A stretch of DNA of 64,000 bases from Selaginella moellendorffii (Eukaryota; Streptophyta; Lycopodiopsida; Selaginellales; Selaginellaceae), in assembly GCF_000143415.4 (NCBI RefSeq), contig NW_003314269.1:3197354-3261353 (forward strand), given 5' to 3'. The position numbers and the translations under genes were made by a program. A model generated the notes under the pieces. It worked only from the letters and a program-made list of their open reading frames with translations, did not search any database and was not told the DNA's origin. Positions 23,673-35,800 of the stretch are shown here, one piece after another. The stretch's first letter is position 1; each line of letters opens with the position of its first letter.

Positions 23673-25992
23673 CAGATCACTCACCACCAAGTCATCCCCC
23701 ACCAGCATCTAGACATGAACAGCATCAACATCAATATGAGCATCACCAACGAGATTTTCAGCCTGGATGGAGCTGGAGCTGGAGCTGGAGGAGCTGGAGG
23801 AACTGGCAATGGCTCCCGGGATCAAGGCGGAGCGGGAGGAGGAGCTGGGGTTTCTAGCAGCAATGGTAGCATGCAAAGCGTGGCCTTGGCGAGGATGGGA
23901 TCAGGCATCGACAGCGCCGGGCAGCAGCAGTATGATCATCAGGACTCGTATGAGGCTCACCACTCCTCCGCGCAGCAGCAGGCCGCGGGAGGGATGATCC
24001 CACTCGCGTTTCGCGTCCACCACCACCAAGAACAGGCGCACGAATTGGAGAGGAGCCGCGGAGGCAGCAATTTGAACCTTCCCTCGTCCTCCTCGGCCGT
24101 GATAGGCAGCGGCGGCGGCGGAGGAGGCGGCGGGGCTAGAGGCGGCGGGTCCTCGGCGTCGCCGGGCGGATCATCGCTCCACCACCACCACTTCATGCCT
24201 CTGATCGATCACCACGCGTTCGACCCCGCGGCCGCGGCAGCAGCACTGGCGAGTCATGGATTCGATGCGCAGCGAGCGGCAGCGATGATTCATCCGCAGG
24301 ACCTCGACGACGATCCCACCGCCGCCAGCACCAATCCATTGTTCGCCGCCGCCGCCGCCGAGTGTGGCGGGCTCGCGCTGGTGAAGCAAAAGAGCTCCCC
24401 CGCCGATCTCCTCTCCAAGCTTGTCGAGGGAATGGCCAGCCGGGGCGGCGGCGGAGAGAGTAGCAACATTTCCAGTCCCAGCGATCACCACCACCACCAC
24501 CATCACCACCACCACTCCGCCCACCACGCCGCTGCCGCTGCCGCCGCCGCGAGCTTGGTCATCCCCGCGTTGTTGCAACCGCTGGCGCGATCCAGCAGCG
24601 ACAGCCTCTCGGCGTCCAGAATTCCTGGCGTTAACGTGGAGCTCGGCGGCGGAGGAGGAGGAGATGGGAGCTGGGATGGCGGCGGTGGTGGCGGCGGAGG
24701 TGGCGGCGGCGGCGGGGCCTTGATCATGAGCATGCACGATCAGGTGGCCTCGAGCAGGAAGCGGCTTCGAGAATCGGATCAGGTGGTGGAGCAGCAGCAG
24801 CAGCAATTCGCCGAGGAGATTGGCTACTGCGACGAGGTGAGTGAGTGTCCGATTGTTCTTCGTGTTCTTCGCTGGAAATCTGGCTTTGTGGTTCTTTGTT
24901 CTTTGTTTATACAGCATATATTTGTCAGTCCTGCATGAATTTCACTGCTTCATTCTCTGGTGTGTGTGTGTGTATCTGGAGGCGTATCTACAGGTTCAGT
25001 GCACTCTCTCCTTTTTATTTGTTCTTAAATTTCTCTTTGGCTCCAAACACCAAGACTCCTGGACTTCGTTTTCTTGTTGTTATTCGCTCTTTCTCGTTTG
25101 ATCCTCTTGTATTCTGTATAGATTATAGATTCGGCTCCTCGTGCGTGTTCTTGTGCGAATTCACACCAAAGTTCGTCGGGTGTTTGATTGCCACCATTCC
25201 TCTTCAGTGACTTCCTTTCTTTTTTACTTGTGTTTACTTGATTGATTTCCCTTAGCTCCAAGTCGATGGCTGGAGTGCTTGGATGGCAGGCTTCGTGGTT
25301 CTAAGTGGCTGGAGGTTTCTGCAGGATCAGTGCGGCTTGGAGCACCAGGCGCTGGTGCTCTCGCGGCACCTCAGCCTGCGGAAGGAGCTGCAGGATTCGG
25401 TGCCCTGCAAGCTGCGAGCCCGGCGGGGATGCGCCACTCATCCCCGCAGCGTCGCAGAGCGAGTAAGTCGACCTTCCGCAACCTCCATTACAGAATCACC
25501 TTCCAGAGCGTTCTCTTTCCACCACCCTCTAGTTCTTCCCAATCTTTGCGCAAAGATTGGGAAGAACTAGAGATTGCCTACTTTTGTTTTCGAGGCGCAC
25601 GAATGAATTCAGCCTCTGATCTCCGTGGCTTCCGTGGCTGCAGGTTCGCAGGACCAAGATCAGCGAGGGAATCAAGCGGCTGCATGATCTCGTCCCAAAC
25701 ATGGACAAGGTTCAGTGGATTTCCTTTCTCAAGTTTAATATAATTTTACAACTTTGCCCAGCAAACCAACACAGCAGACATGCTCAACCATGCAATGGAA
25801 TACATGAAGCAGCTCAAGGAGAAAATTGAACAGATGAAAGAGGTATAAACACAGAAGAAAAAAAGAGAAAAAGAGAATCTCAACAAAAAAGCTCTCTCCA
25901 ACTTGATTTTATTACCAACACTGCCTTTGTTTTTTCGCAAGGAGCTCAGGAGATGCAAGGAGAAATGCCAAGGACTGTGCAGCGAAGAGTAG
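23322..25992 (+). CDS. FBH/bHLH080-family basic helix-loop-helix transcription factor
   Basis: Five exons: 23322..24836, 25256 (or 25325)..25462, 25644..25709, 25762..25842, 25942..25992; about 650-675 aa. The bHLH domain is 'SVPCKLRARRGCATHPRSVAER' split by an intron from 'VRRTKISEGIKRLHDLVPNMDK' and 'QTNTADMLNHAMEYMKQLKEKI', the signature of FLOWERING BHLH (FBH) and related factors, which bind E-boxes upstream of CO-type genes in Arabidopsis. Two short family motifs are present: 'LMRYHSAPGSLL' and 'LVKQKSSPADLLSKLVEG'. Exon 1 is far longer than in flowering plants and filled with runs of Gln, His, Gly, Ala and Ser. The start of exon 2 is ambiguous because two in-frame acceptors lie 69 nt apart (25255, 25324). 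Intron 2 holds a perfect palindrome. Confidence 0.88.
25527..25572. repeat. perfect 46-bp palindrome in bHLH intron 2
   Basis: The 23 bases from 'ctctagttcttccc' to 'aatctttgc' are followed directly by their exact reverse complement, with the centre between 25549 and 25550 and no spacer. It lies in the 181-nt intron 25463-25643. The transcript could form a 23-bp stem. Confidence 0.95.
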
Positions 25993-26459
25993 AACAAACA
26001 CAGCCAAATTTTAAGACAAACTTTGGTCCTAGCCATTCTTTTGTTGCAAATATTAGAAGAAAAGATGGCATACATATAATATATATATATACTATGAGCG
26101 GACATATATGATCCGTCCAGGTAAGTATAGGCACATAACACAAAATATATACTATCAATCAACTTTTAGAAAAGGAAAAGCTTCCACCTTAGAATCCCAT
26201 CGATCTCTCAAATCTCCTCCCATCCTAGCATTTTATTCCGCTTACAGCCGTTGTCCACCTCCTCTCTTCATCCCCCCAAAAAAAGCACGATGATCCATCC
26301 AATGGAACTTCAGAACTTTAGCTAGCATAAATTTGATCTTCCAAAAAGCCTGCTCTGTCTGGTTCCTCTTTCTTTCCTCTTTTCCCCTCATCCTCATTTC
26401 TCTCTGTGTGGCATTAGAAGAAAGAAAGATGCCAACAGAAGAAAAACCGAGAGAAACTT
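25993..26459. terminator. convergent 3' ends of bHLH and HEL2-like genes
   Basis: AT-rich intergenic sequence between two converging genes, including an (AT)n run near 26075-26092. It presumably holds the polyadenylation regions of both genes. No gene is seen. Confidence 0.4.
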
Positions 26460-29196
26460 TCACCCAGCCCGGTTACCCAATGACGAAGATGATGTCACAG
26501 CTAGCAAGCGATGGCCACCACCGTTTCTCCACGCCCCGCGAGTCGTAGTAGCAGTAGTAGCACCAGCCGGTACTTCTTCCACAGTGCTGGTCTCTTCCTC
26601 CTCCACGTCTGAGCCAAGCCTGTTCCTGAGAAACTTTGGCACCTTCTTCTTCTTCTTCGTATCCACAGCCTCTTTGATCACATCGTTGCCGCTGTTGCTG
26701 TTTCCACCCGGCTGATGGAGCGGCTTCCCAGCTCCGCAAGCAGCGCAGTGGACGCTGCTCCACGGGTTTACCAGCGTGCACGTCTCGCAGCTCCAATCCG
26801 ACGTACCGGGAGGAGCTTCGGCTTTGGCTTTGTACAGCACCGAGAGTGACGGCGACGACGACGATGACAACGAAGGGAACGACGAAGGTAACAACGGGAA
26901 TGACGAACTTGTCCCACTCCCTCCCTTTCTACGGTATCCGTCCGTGGAAAGAACTTCCACGTCCTCCTCCACTGCTGCCTGCTTTTCTCTTCGTCTGGCT
27001 GCGCCGTCGCCGCTCGGGTCCCTGTATCCATTCCTTGGTTTCTCTGCTGCTGCTGCTCTGCCTTGTTTCATCACGTCCAGCAGTTCCTCCTGCTTCCTTC
27101 GGTCCGGACACAGTCGAGCCAGCTCCGGAAGAATGTTTGACAAGCCGAGCTTCGCCACCTGATCGTAGTATGACTTGGCGCTCAGTTCCCCGCTTCGAAA
27201 CTGCGAGTGTACCTCCTTGAACTTTGCGAACTTGTCTTCATTGCCTTTCAAGTGGGATCGTATCTCCTCTATCAAGACTTTTGTTGCAGCTCGTATCTCG
27301 TCCATGCTCAACTGGACGACGTCGGCACTGGCAGGACGTACCACGGTACTGCTGCTGCTCGAGTGAGAAGATCCACCTCCACCACCTCCGGCGCCAGCGC
27401 CGGGGACACCCAGGGGAGGTCCGCGCCCAGCGAGAGCACTACTCGAGTGGCCGGCTTGCAGCTCCGGATACTCGGAAGGATTTAGAGTGATGATCGCTCG
27501 ACTTTCGGGGGGGCGAGTCTCGGGAACAGCTCGCTGCTTTGCATTGAGAACCTTGACTTTCTTTCCTCCGGCCCCTCCGGCCGCGATGAGCGAAGCCAAC
27601 GGACGCTGGCTCTGCTGCCGAGAATGCTGCGGCTGAGCTGCTCCAGGTAATGGCGGAAACGCGGACTCGTTGAGAGATGAGCGGCCTCCGCCGTGTAACG
27701 CAGTACGATACCACCTCGCGCTGTCGGTGTTCTCTCTAGTGCTTGCGCTTGCTGCAGCACTTTCGGATGGAGCAAGCGCGGGGAAGTGCGCGGGGTTGTT
27801 TGCCACAGCGGAGGTATCAGTGTCTTCGGATGCGAGCGGGACAACGGTCTCCCTGGGAGGCGAAGACAAGAGTTCGGCATTCAAGTCGTTCCCTCGGTTG
27901 CCTCTATAGTACGAGCTTCTTCCACGCTCTGAAGTTTGTTGGCCTGGAGAACGTCGGAACTGATAGCTAACAGGAATCTGGAATTTGACACCATGAGCTA
28001 CGGCGCAGGCGAAATACATGCGGACAAACTTCACCTTCAGCGCTGCGTTTCGCTGAGCACGCGTCAGGCTCCCTCCATGCTCTTTGGCATTGTGAACCTA
28101 AACGACGTAACTTAAGTCTAAAGTAGACGACACAATCTCTTACGCTCACCTTCAATTCTTGCTCGGAAGCAAACACAACAAACTTTTTCGCAAGGCAGTC
28201 AGGATCTTCGCAAAGAGCATGCTCATTCCGAAAGTGACTCTGTAGAAAAAGGACACTCACTAGTGACGTGTCAACGAGGTGAGCTTTCCTACCTCCAAGT
28301 CGTCGTAGTTTTCATAATAATCAAATTGTCCAGGCCTCAACCTGCATTGGATACACAATGAGAAAATGAGAAGCTGCACCAAAGGTGGACACTTTTACCT
28401 CTGGCAAAGATGGCACGTAAAATGTTCCGTGGACATGTGGTGGTAGAGCTCGTTGTCACTATAAAACCTCCTGGTACAAAAGGCACACATAGGATGGCCC
28501 GTGAAGCCACCTCGCTCCTCCTCATTCCCATCCACGACAGAATCTCCTCTAGAAGAGTGGCGCTCGAGCTGTGGCTTGGTATACAGCTTTTGATCCTGAA
28601 TGAACACCTGCAAAGAGGAGAGGAAAACTTTAGCACACTCACACAACATCCAAGTTGCAGTACCTTACGGCCTTCCAAGCACAGCGAACACATGATGAGC
28701 CTGTGCGCCGAGAAGATGTGGCGTCGAAGAGTATCCAGGTTTCTAAAGACGTGGCCAGCTCGAACAGCTCCATTGACAGGAGGAGTAGTGGCAGTGGCAG
28801 CCTCGCAAACTTTGCACTGGAGGCGGCACATAGCTTTGATCCTCTTGTATTCATCCTCGTCGTCAAAGTAGGCCCCAATGTCCGCCTCGAACCAAAGGTT
28901 GCCACTTTGGTGGCCAGTGGACAAGGAGCTAAAGTCCGACACCACTTTGGTATAGTCCCCGAGAGCCTACGCAAGAATCTCTACTCTGTGAGCTCGCTAT
29001 CGAGAAGAAACCAAAGAAAAAATCTCACCTTTGTGACGAAGACGAATGGACACTCCTGTTTGCATATGCAACAGCGCTTATCATCGAGCACGACCCTCAG
29101 CCTAGCGGTGCATGTAGCGCACACTTCCCGGTGGCCGCAAGCGCCGTAGGCGATCCACTCCAGCGGCTCGGCACACACAGCGCAGCAATCCTCCAT
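26460..29196 (-). CDS. HEL2/ZNF598-type RING E3 ubiquitin ligase
   Basis: Reverse gene with start MEDCCAVCAEP at 29196 and stop at 26460. Exon 1 (29029-29196, 56 aa) is a RING: C5-x2-C8, C20-x-H22, C26-x2-C29, C42/C43-x-C45. The following exons give the LIM/C2H2-like zinc fingers of the family: 'GNLWFEADIGAYFDDEDEYKR', 'CRLQCKVCE', 'HIFSAHRLIMCSLC', 'GHPMCAFCTRRFYSDNELYHHMSTEHFTCHLCQR', 'YYENYDDLESHFRNEHALCEDPDCL'. The long last exon is Ser/Ala-rich and has a RanBP2-type finger, 'WSCETCTLVNPWSSVHCAACG', near the C-terminus. ZNF598/Hel2 ubiquitinates 40S proteins of collided ribosomes and starts ribosome-associated quality control. It is head-to-head with RPB7. Confidence 0.9.
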
Positions 29197-29417
29197 CTCT
29201 GAGCTTGAAAAGCAGAAATTTCGGAGGAAATCTAGCTCGGGGAAGAGGAAACACCACCGGAATCGCAGCGCCTGGAGCAGCACGACAGAGGGGAAGAGCT
29301 CGCGCTCGCCGATGCCGATCGCGATCCCAAAAATCCTCGATCAAACCCTAGACGGCTCTCTACTAAAAGGACAAAACGCGTTTGGTGATAAACCCTAATT
29401 CCATTCACTGTGAAGGG
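29197..29417. promoter_or_regulatory. shared promoter, HEL2-like / RPB7
   Basis: Only 221 bp separate the two divergent start codons. Two telo-box-like motifs, 'aaaccctaga' (about 29343) and 'aaaccctaat' (about 29391), lie in it. Confidence 0.55.
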
Positions 29418-30697
29418 ATGTTCTTCCATATCCGCCTCGAGCGCAATCTCCAGCTCCATCCGCGATTCTTTGGGCCGCAGCTCAGAGACAAGCTCGTCGA
29501 GAAGCTCATCCACGACGTCGAGGGCACTTGCAGGTACGTTTCTAGCGTTTCCAGAGTAGGGAAAGAGTTTCCAGGTTAAGAATCGCGTATTTTAGGCGCT
29601 CTAGAGGCATAGTCGCTGAATCTGAGGGCCTGCATTGGCCTGCTCGGGCTCTTCTAGCTTCTAGAGCAAGGATTTTGTCCTCCCGGGTTGTTCTAGCTTC
29701 TAGGAGCAAGGATTTTTTCCTTCGCTCTCGGGTTGTTCTAGCTTTTAGGAGCAAGGATTTTCTTATGTTCTAGCTTCAAGTTTTTCTCTCGGATATTGTT
29801 CTAGCTTCTAGCTTTTCCTTTCGGGTTGTTCTACCTTCTAGGATTTTTTCGTTTCGGATTGTTCTTGCTAGGAGCAAGGTTTGTTTTCCTGTTTTTTTTC
29901 CTCTAAAGAGAAGCTTTTCGCTGTGAGATTTTTGGTTGCGTTTTTTATTTCTTGTGGTTCTTATCTTTGGCCTTGTTTTTCATTTGGTTTGGATAATCTC
30001 TCTTTGGAGTTCTAAACCTTTAGCTCTTCCCTTTCCAGTGGAAGACATGGCTTTGTTGTTGCCGTGACCGGAGTGGACACGATTGGCAAGGGACTCATTC
30101 GCGACGGGACTGGCTACGTAACTTTTCCCATACACTACCAGTGCGTAGTCTTCCGCCCTTTCAAAGGCGAGATTCTTGAAGGGGTCGTGACGCTGGTCAA
30201 TAAGGTTGGCTCCTCCTCCTCTCCCAAATCTCTCATACTTACGTTTTTGTGAATTCGCAGATGGGATTCTTCGCAGAAGCCGGACCAGTCCAGATTTTCG
30301 TCTCAAACCACGTAAGTTTGCTCAAGTTTGTTTGTTCTTCCTCGTTTTCTCTTAATAACTTGGAAAGCCTGCAGCTTATTCCAGATGACATGTCCTTTCA
30401 GTCCGGCGATGTACCCTGCTACGAAACATCTGATAGCTCGGTGAGCATGTGTGTGTGTGCTCTTCCGGAAAACCTCAAACTTTTTTTTTCTTTTTCCTCA
30501 GGTCCGAATACAAAAGGACAGCGAGGTGCGCCTTAAAATCGTTGGAACTCGTGTAGACGCCACTGAAATTGTAAGCATGCTCCGCTCGGCTTCTCGAAAC
30601 TGGTGTTAAAAAATATCTGTACGCTACATAGTTCTGCATCGGGACGATCAAGGACGATTTCCTGGGCCTTATCGGCGATCCAACAGCAGGAGCTTAA
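29418..30697 (+). CDS. RPB7: RNA polymerase II subunit RPB7
   Basis: Six exons, join(29418..29533, 30039..30204, 30261..30311, 30375..30440, 30502..30570, 30632..30697), 177 aa, the normal family length. The sequence is highly conserved: 'MFFHIRLERNLQLHPRFFGP', 'GRHGFVVAVTGVDTIGKG', 'GTGYVTFPIHYQCVVFRPFKG', 'MGFFAEAGPVQIFVSNH', 'LIPDDMSF', 'EVRLKIVGTRVDATEIFCIG' and 'DDFLGLIGDP'. RPB7 has an N-terminal tip domain and a C-terminal OB/S1 fold and forms the RPB4-RPB7 stalk of RNA polymerase II, which binds emerging RNA and links transcription to mRNA fate. Intron 1 is 505 nt, about nine times the usual size here, and carries an internal repeat. Confidence 0.96.
29635..29885. repeat. degenerate minisatellite in RPB7 intron 1
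   Basis: A unit close to 'ttgttctagcttctag' plus 'gagcaaggatttt' recurs about six times with variable spacers (about 29655, 29683, 29735, 29765, 29800, 29825). It accounts for much of the unusually long first intron. Confidence 0.8.
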
Positions 30698-30970
30698 GAC
30701 TCTGGTCAGTGGTAAGCTTTTCATCTTTCTTTGCATAGCCAGTTTACTAAGCACGACTCTAAACAGGACCACCTTTGTAGAGCTCAAGGCCTTTTGCTTT
30801 TGTTTGATGGAATGCTAACATTATATTACAATATAGCCGCGCTTCCAGACCCTTTCTATCAACAAAGAGAGAGCTTTCCGGGAGGAGGAGCTAGGTAGGC
30901 TGCTGCAAAACTCGCTCCCGACGTTGCTTTCTTTTTACAAAACTGAGAAGAGCTGCACTGCCGGATCATC

Positions 30971-32500
30971 TCACTTGTTTCCACTGTCGAGCGGCACCGT
31001 CAAGTTCATCAGGTACTTGAGCTCGTCGTAGAGCACCAGGATGAGCGCAGCGCCGGTTCCTCGCAACATGTTTGACACGGCTCCACGATAGAAGGACGAG
31101 ACCCCTTCCATCCGGTAAATCTTTCTCCAGCAATCCAGAGTGTTGACGTACATTCTCTTCTCCAGGCCGGCTTGCATCATCATCCTGTGCCGGACGGTGT
31201 CGAGCGGATACGAGATCAAGCCGGCGGAGGTGGTGGCCGCCTGAGCCATGAGCCAGCGTTTCCAGAAAGGGAGGTGCTCGGAGTCTCGCGAGAGCAAGTC
31301 CTTGGCCGTGTCGAAACCTCCAAAGTAGACGCTCCTGTGCACGACCATTCCCTGGATGGACGCTGGGAGTCCCCGGTAGAGTCCGCGAGTGCCATCCTTG
31401 CGGTAGATGGTCCTGATGAAGTGGAGGAGTCCCTTGAACTGCCTGGCGTCGCGGTTCCCGATATCGGCCGCTAAGCGCGTGTGGGCGATGTCCAGGGGAT
31501 AGACGAAGACGAGGCTGGTGCACCCGGCGGCGGCCCCGGCCACGAAGTTGAAGGGTGCTCTTGACAGTGCGTCGTTCTTGTCCGAGATGAGTAGCGATCG
31601 GTACAAGTCCTGCAAAGAAGAAAGTCCGAGTCAAAAGCAAAGCTTGTAAAAAGAGAAAAAGAATGTAAGCTCATGACAAAGATTCTAATAATGAAAGTAA
31701 AGGTTTCATAAGTAAGAACAAAAGGTTCCAACTTGCTAGAAACAATGGAATCTTAAAGAGCAGATAAACAAGGAAAAAATGGAGGCTCGAATGATAAGAA
31801 TGGAAGTAAAGGTTTCATCCGTAAGTCCCTACTTGCGGTACGAAGTGAGTGGAAAAGGTTCCACGGATAAAGAAAACTAGACGCAAGAACTGAGGACGAA
31901 AGGATCGCAAGTAAGAACCGGTAGGAACTGCGACGAGACGAAACTATACGTAAACAATCCGAAAAACGCGCAAGAATCCCGGAAGAAAAACGAAGAGAAG
32001 GAAGAATCTCTAGCGCAAAGAGGAAGAAAAACGAAGAGAGAAGGAAAGAAGCCACGAAAGAACGAAAGAACGAGACTACACACCTTGAAGGCAAAGTTGA
32101 GTGCTAGTGACGGATAGTACCGCATGACACTGCTTCCATTCCCCCGCCACAGGGAGAGCACGCCCTCATCCTTGGCGATCCGGAAGATGCAATCGATCAT
32201 CCCCTTGTAGCGGTGATGCCGTCCCTGCATTATCGCCAGATTGCTCTCCTGCGTCTGGAGCAGCAGCTTGGCGCGCTCGATGGGCGCAACGATGGTGTGC
32301 GCCACGCCGCCCATCAGCCCGCCCGCGATGAGATCCTTGGGGAAGTTTGACCATACCGTCTTGTTCTGGAGAGCCGCCGCCGGCGATGACGAGCCTTCCT
32401 TGCCCGCCGCCCCCCCCACGACCTTGGAATCCGGGAAATCCTCCTTCTTCTTCAGCCTGGCGATCGCGTCCGCGGAGATTGTGGGAGGCGCCGAGCTCAT
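30971..32500 (-). CDS. PM-ANT1-like adenine nucleotide carrier (mitochondrial carrier family)
   Basis: Two exons, complement(join(30971..31609, 32084..32500)), 351 aa. Three ~100-residue carrier repeats are seen: 'DLIAGGLMGGVAHTIVAPIERAKLLL', 'FVAGAAAGCTSLVFVYPLDIAHTRLAADIG', 'AQAATTSAGLISYPLDTVRHRMMM'. The pattern 'TQESNLAI', '[31 protein letters not shown]' and 'DARQFKG' matches Arabidopsis PM-ANT1 (At5g56450), a plasma-membrane ATP exporter, more closely than mitochondrial ADP/ATP carriers. The ADP/ATP-carrier signature RRRMMM is changed to RHRMMM. An N-terminal extension of about 50 residues has no clear function. Cellular location is inferred from the resemblance only. It converges with RPB7. 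Confidence 0.9.
31610..32083. repeat. purine-rich repetitive intron of the carrier gene
   Basis: The 474-nt intron has a direct repeat 'gtaaaggtttcat..gtaag' (about 31698 and 31806) and a long stretch of 'gaagaaaaacgaaga' type (about 31980-32070). It is much longer than neighbouring introns. Confidence 0.65.
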
Positions 32501-32893
32501 CCTTGGCCAAGGACAGAGCTAGAGCATCTACCCGGCCGTTCCGTCCCCAGAACCCTAAAATGCCAAACACACGCACTATTAAATGGCACCAACGGCAAAT
32601 CCGCTGCCGCCACGTGTCGTCCAAATCGTTTATTGTTATGACGCGGAAGATTCCAAGAGAATATGCCTCCAGTCAATTTAGTGTGCTTCGTTTGTACAGA
32701 GAAAATGGAAGTTTCTTTCAAACTCTTCGGTTCTTTCGTTTCCAGTTTGCTTCGTCTGGAACTTTGTAAGTGAGAAATCGATCTGGAAGAACGTCCTTCC
32801 AAAGAAGAAAAGGAAAAAACCATAGTAGAATCCAGTACCTGGAACTCCCAGTGATATGATCTGGATGAGAGTTTCATGAAGAACCTTGGAAGA
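32501..32893. promoter_or_regulatory. promoter of the carrier gene and 3' region of the MAG4-like gene
   Basis: Lies between two reverse-strand genes. It contains 'agaaccctaaaa' at about 32550, a telo-box-like motif close to the carrier start. No gene is seen. Confidence 0.4.
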
Positions 32894-35800
32894 TCACTGC
32901 TCCTCCTCGTCCTCCTCGTCTTCCTCGTCTCCACCTCCAATCCCTTCCAAGAGCGCTCCAACGTCTTCACCGAGCTCTTCCAGCCGAGCTCTCAGCTTCT
33001 CCACCTTGCTCTCCTCCTGGCCCAAGCAAACCAGCAAGTCGTTTAGCTCCGCCTCGTTCTCCTTCTGTGCCTCGGCCCGGCCTTCCTCCCGGGCCGCCTC
33101 CAGCTCCTCCGGCGATGGCTTCAGCGACACTCCCTTGCCTTCCACAACGCTTCTCAGGCTCTTCATCTGTCCCTCCATGCCGTGGTTCATCTTCTCCAGC
33201 TCGTTGTAAGCGCTCGAAAGGCTCTGGAGCTCCGCCTCGTACCTGGACGCCAGTTGCTTGTACGAGGCCACCTCCGACTCCAACTCCCGGCTCTGGTTGA
33301 TCGCTGCGGTGGTTTTCTGCTGGGATTCTTCCAGCTGCTGCTTCAAGCGATCGACGTCGGCTTTCAGAGATGCACTGCTCCGGTGAGTTGACGAGTCTTG
33401 AACTACGGCCTTTTCGTTTGAGTTTATGAGGAGATCTTCGGCGAGTGCTGAGTTTCTGGCCAAGAGTTCCTGCAGCAAGAGTTAAGTGTTAACATCACCT
33501 CTACGTGGGAAAAAACAAACGCACCTGTATTTCTTGAGCCTGAGTTTGAAGTACAGTTTTCAGCCTCGTCGTGTAGTCCGACTCGCTTTCGCCTTCCGCA
33601 GGTTCCCACCCCGCCACCTCCACGGTGACTGCCCCACTCTTCGGGTTTGTAAACAGCTCCACGATCCGGTTCCGCACAACCGGCTCCAAGAGGTTGATGA
33701 ACTGAACGAATGGAGCATCGTAGAATAGTGGAAGAGCTGCCTCTGGAGATGCATCCCCGGAATGTAATCCCAACTCCAGTTTTTCTTCAGTGGACGCAGC
33801 AGCAGCTATAAATCCGTCACCAGCAGCTACTGCAGCTGCTGTAGATCTCGTAAGTGCCTGCGGAAGTCGAGTCGGTGTCGACGAAGCGATAAATAAGGGG
33901 CTTAGTCTCATATCCTCCCACTTGGAAAAGAATGCTGTGAGCCCGATTCTCTGATTAACCATCTCTAGGACTGCAGACGCATCTGTCCCAGCTGACGATG
34001 AGGGTGACGGCTTGTTTTCGTTGTACACTATACACTCGCCAAGTAGAACTGCAGCGAGGCCAGCTACGTGAACACTTACAGGCGACCCACTGCTAGACAT
34101 GAGCTCCACCAGGAACGGAAGGTGAGTAGCCGTCTCCAGGAATGCAGATACTGCTGGTGGACACTCGGCAAGCCATGTCACCAATAGCCTCAGAATGACC
34201 GGTTGCAGCCAAGCTGTGCTCACGTTGTCTACGCTTTCATGTCTTACAGAAGCTGAAGCGGCAGCTAGATATCTCATGCACCGAGGCAACAGGAGCTCCG
34301 GAGTTGCAAGCCTCGAAGAAGGTATCTCCAGAGGGATTGACAAAACCTGCACGGCCGGCCAGCTTTTATCAGAAAATAACAAGTAATGAAATCTTGTGTA
34401 CCCGTTCTTTGCACTTGATGTTGTTTTTAAGAATGTGAGACAAAACACTTGCAGCTCTGCAACTTGCCTGCCAGAAGAAAGATCATACAAACTGTCAGGA
34501 CGAATCCGGTCGTACCTCCAAGTCATTTCTGCCATCAATCCCAACCAGCGCCTGGATCAGCATGCTGAAACAACAAAGTAAATCTTGTCGTCATTCACTT
34601 CACCATACGACGAGAAATTAAACCTTCCGAATGAAAGATGGTGACCATCTTCTCTCCTCCTAGACGACTGAGGTAGTGGAGTAATTGTCGATGCCAGCAT
34701 TGTCTGACCATCTGGATTGCCCTGAAGAAAATAGCGTGAATAACTAGACAGCAGTAAAGAAAGATCCAACCTCACAGAAGCATTTGATCACGTACTCAGC
34801 GGCGATACACTCGTTTATGTTGGGCGTACGTAGTAAGACTCTCAGAATGCACACCATAGCTGGTTCTGCATCACCTTCGTCACCGACTAGCTTGTTCGCT
34901 AGTATGTCTCTGTTGTTAGCGTGGCCATTTACAAGATCTCCGACACATTTTAGTGCCTGCACGTCCAACTCAAGTTAAAGTCTAGAGGTACTCGGCACCA
35001 CATTAGCATACCAGGCATCGAATAGCCACTGCCGAAATCCTGCCTTCAACGCTAAGCCCCAACAAATAGCTGAGAACGTCACTCTATAATGGATGCACGA
35101 TGAAGTACATGTATATAATTGCAAGACAAAGTTGTACCTGAGCAAGAAGCTTTTTATTAGCAGCCAGGTTTGCATCCTTCCCGGGCTCCACGTCTTCACT
35201 CCCAGCTAGTAACAAGGCAACTGTTTCCAGAGCACATAATAAGTTCACTGACTGTCTTAACAGCGAACATCGTATCCAAATTAGAGTCCAAGCACATACG
35301 ATAACCTTCGAAATACCTTCTGCTGAGAGGCGTCACCGCCTCCTTTGCGCAAACTCAAAAGAGAAGCCACGTTTGCTAGACCCATGGTTTCTCTAAGGAA
35401 CACCTACAAACGACGACGGTCAGACTGAACACCAACATACAGGAATACCTGGTTGGACGAATTATTGCGCAAAAGGTTGTTAAGCAATTCCAGACAGTCC
35501 TGCATATCATAGAAGTATTTTAGACGGTTCAAAGATCAGCTCCAACTTGTACCTGGACAACGATCCCTCCGTCCGATCCTCCTTCTTCCTTTACAATGTG
35601 AAACACTCTCTCAAAAGCGCCTTCAAAAACAACTATCTTTTGAATCTCCTGTTAGAAAAGAAAAACAAGCATAAACGAAAGCTCAAATACATCAAAGGTC
35701 CCACCTTGGCTGCACGGGTAAGGTGAGTCAAAAGCAAAAGTGCTTCATTCCGGATCACCTGCAAACGTTTATCATGTGAGCGTTTCAGCCGTCTACATCT

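Noticed and set aside
24171-24917. 248-codon reverse ORF over bHLH exon 1
   Set aside because: Arises from the reverse reading of GGC/CAC/GCC repeats; no domain.
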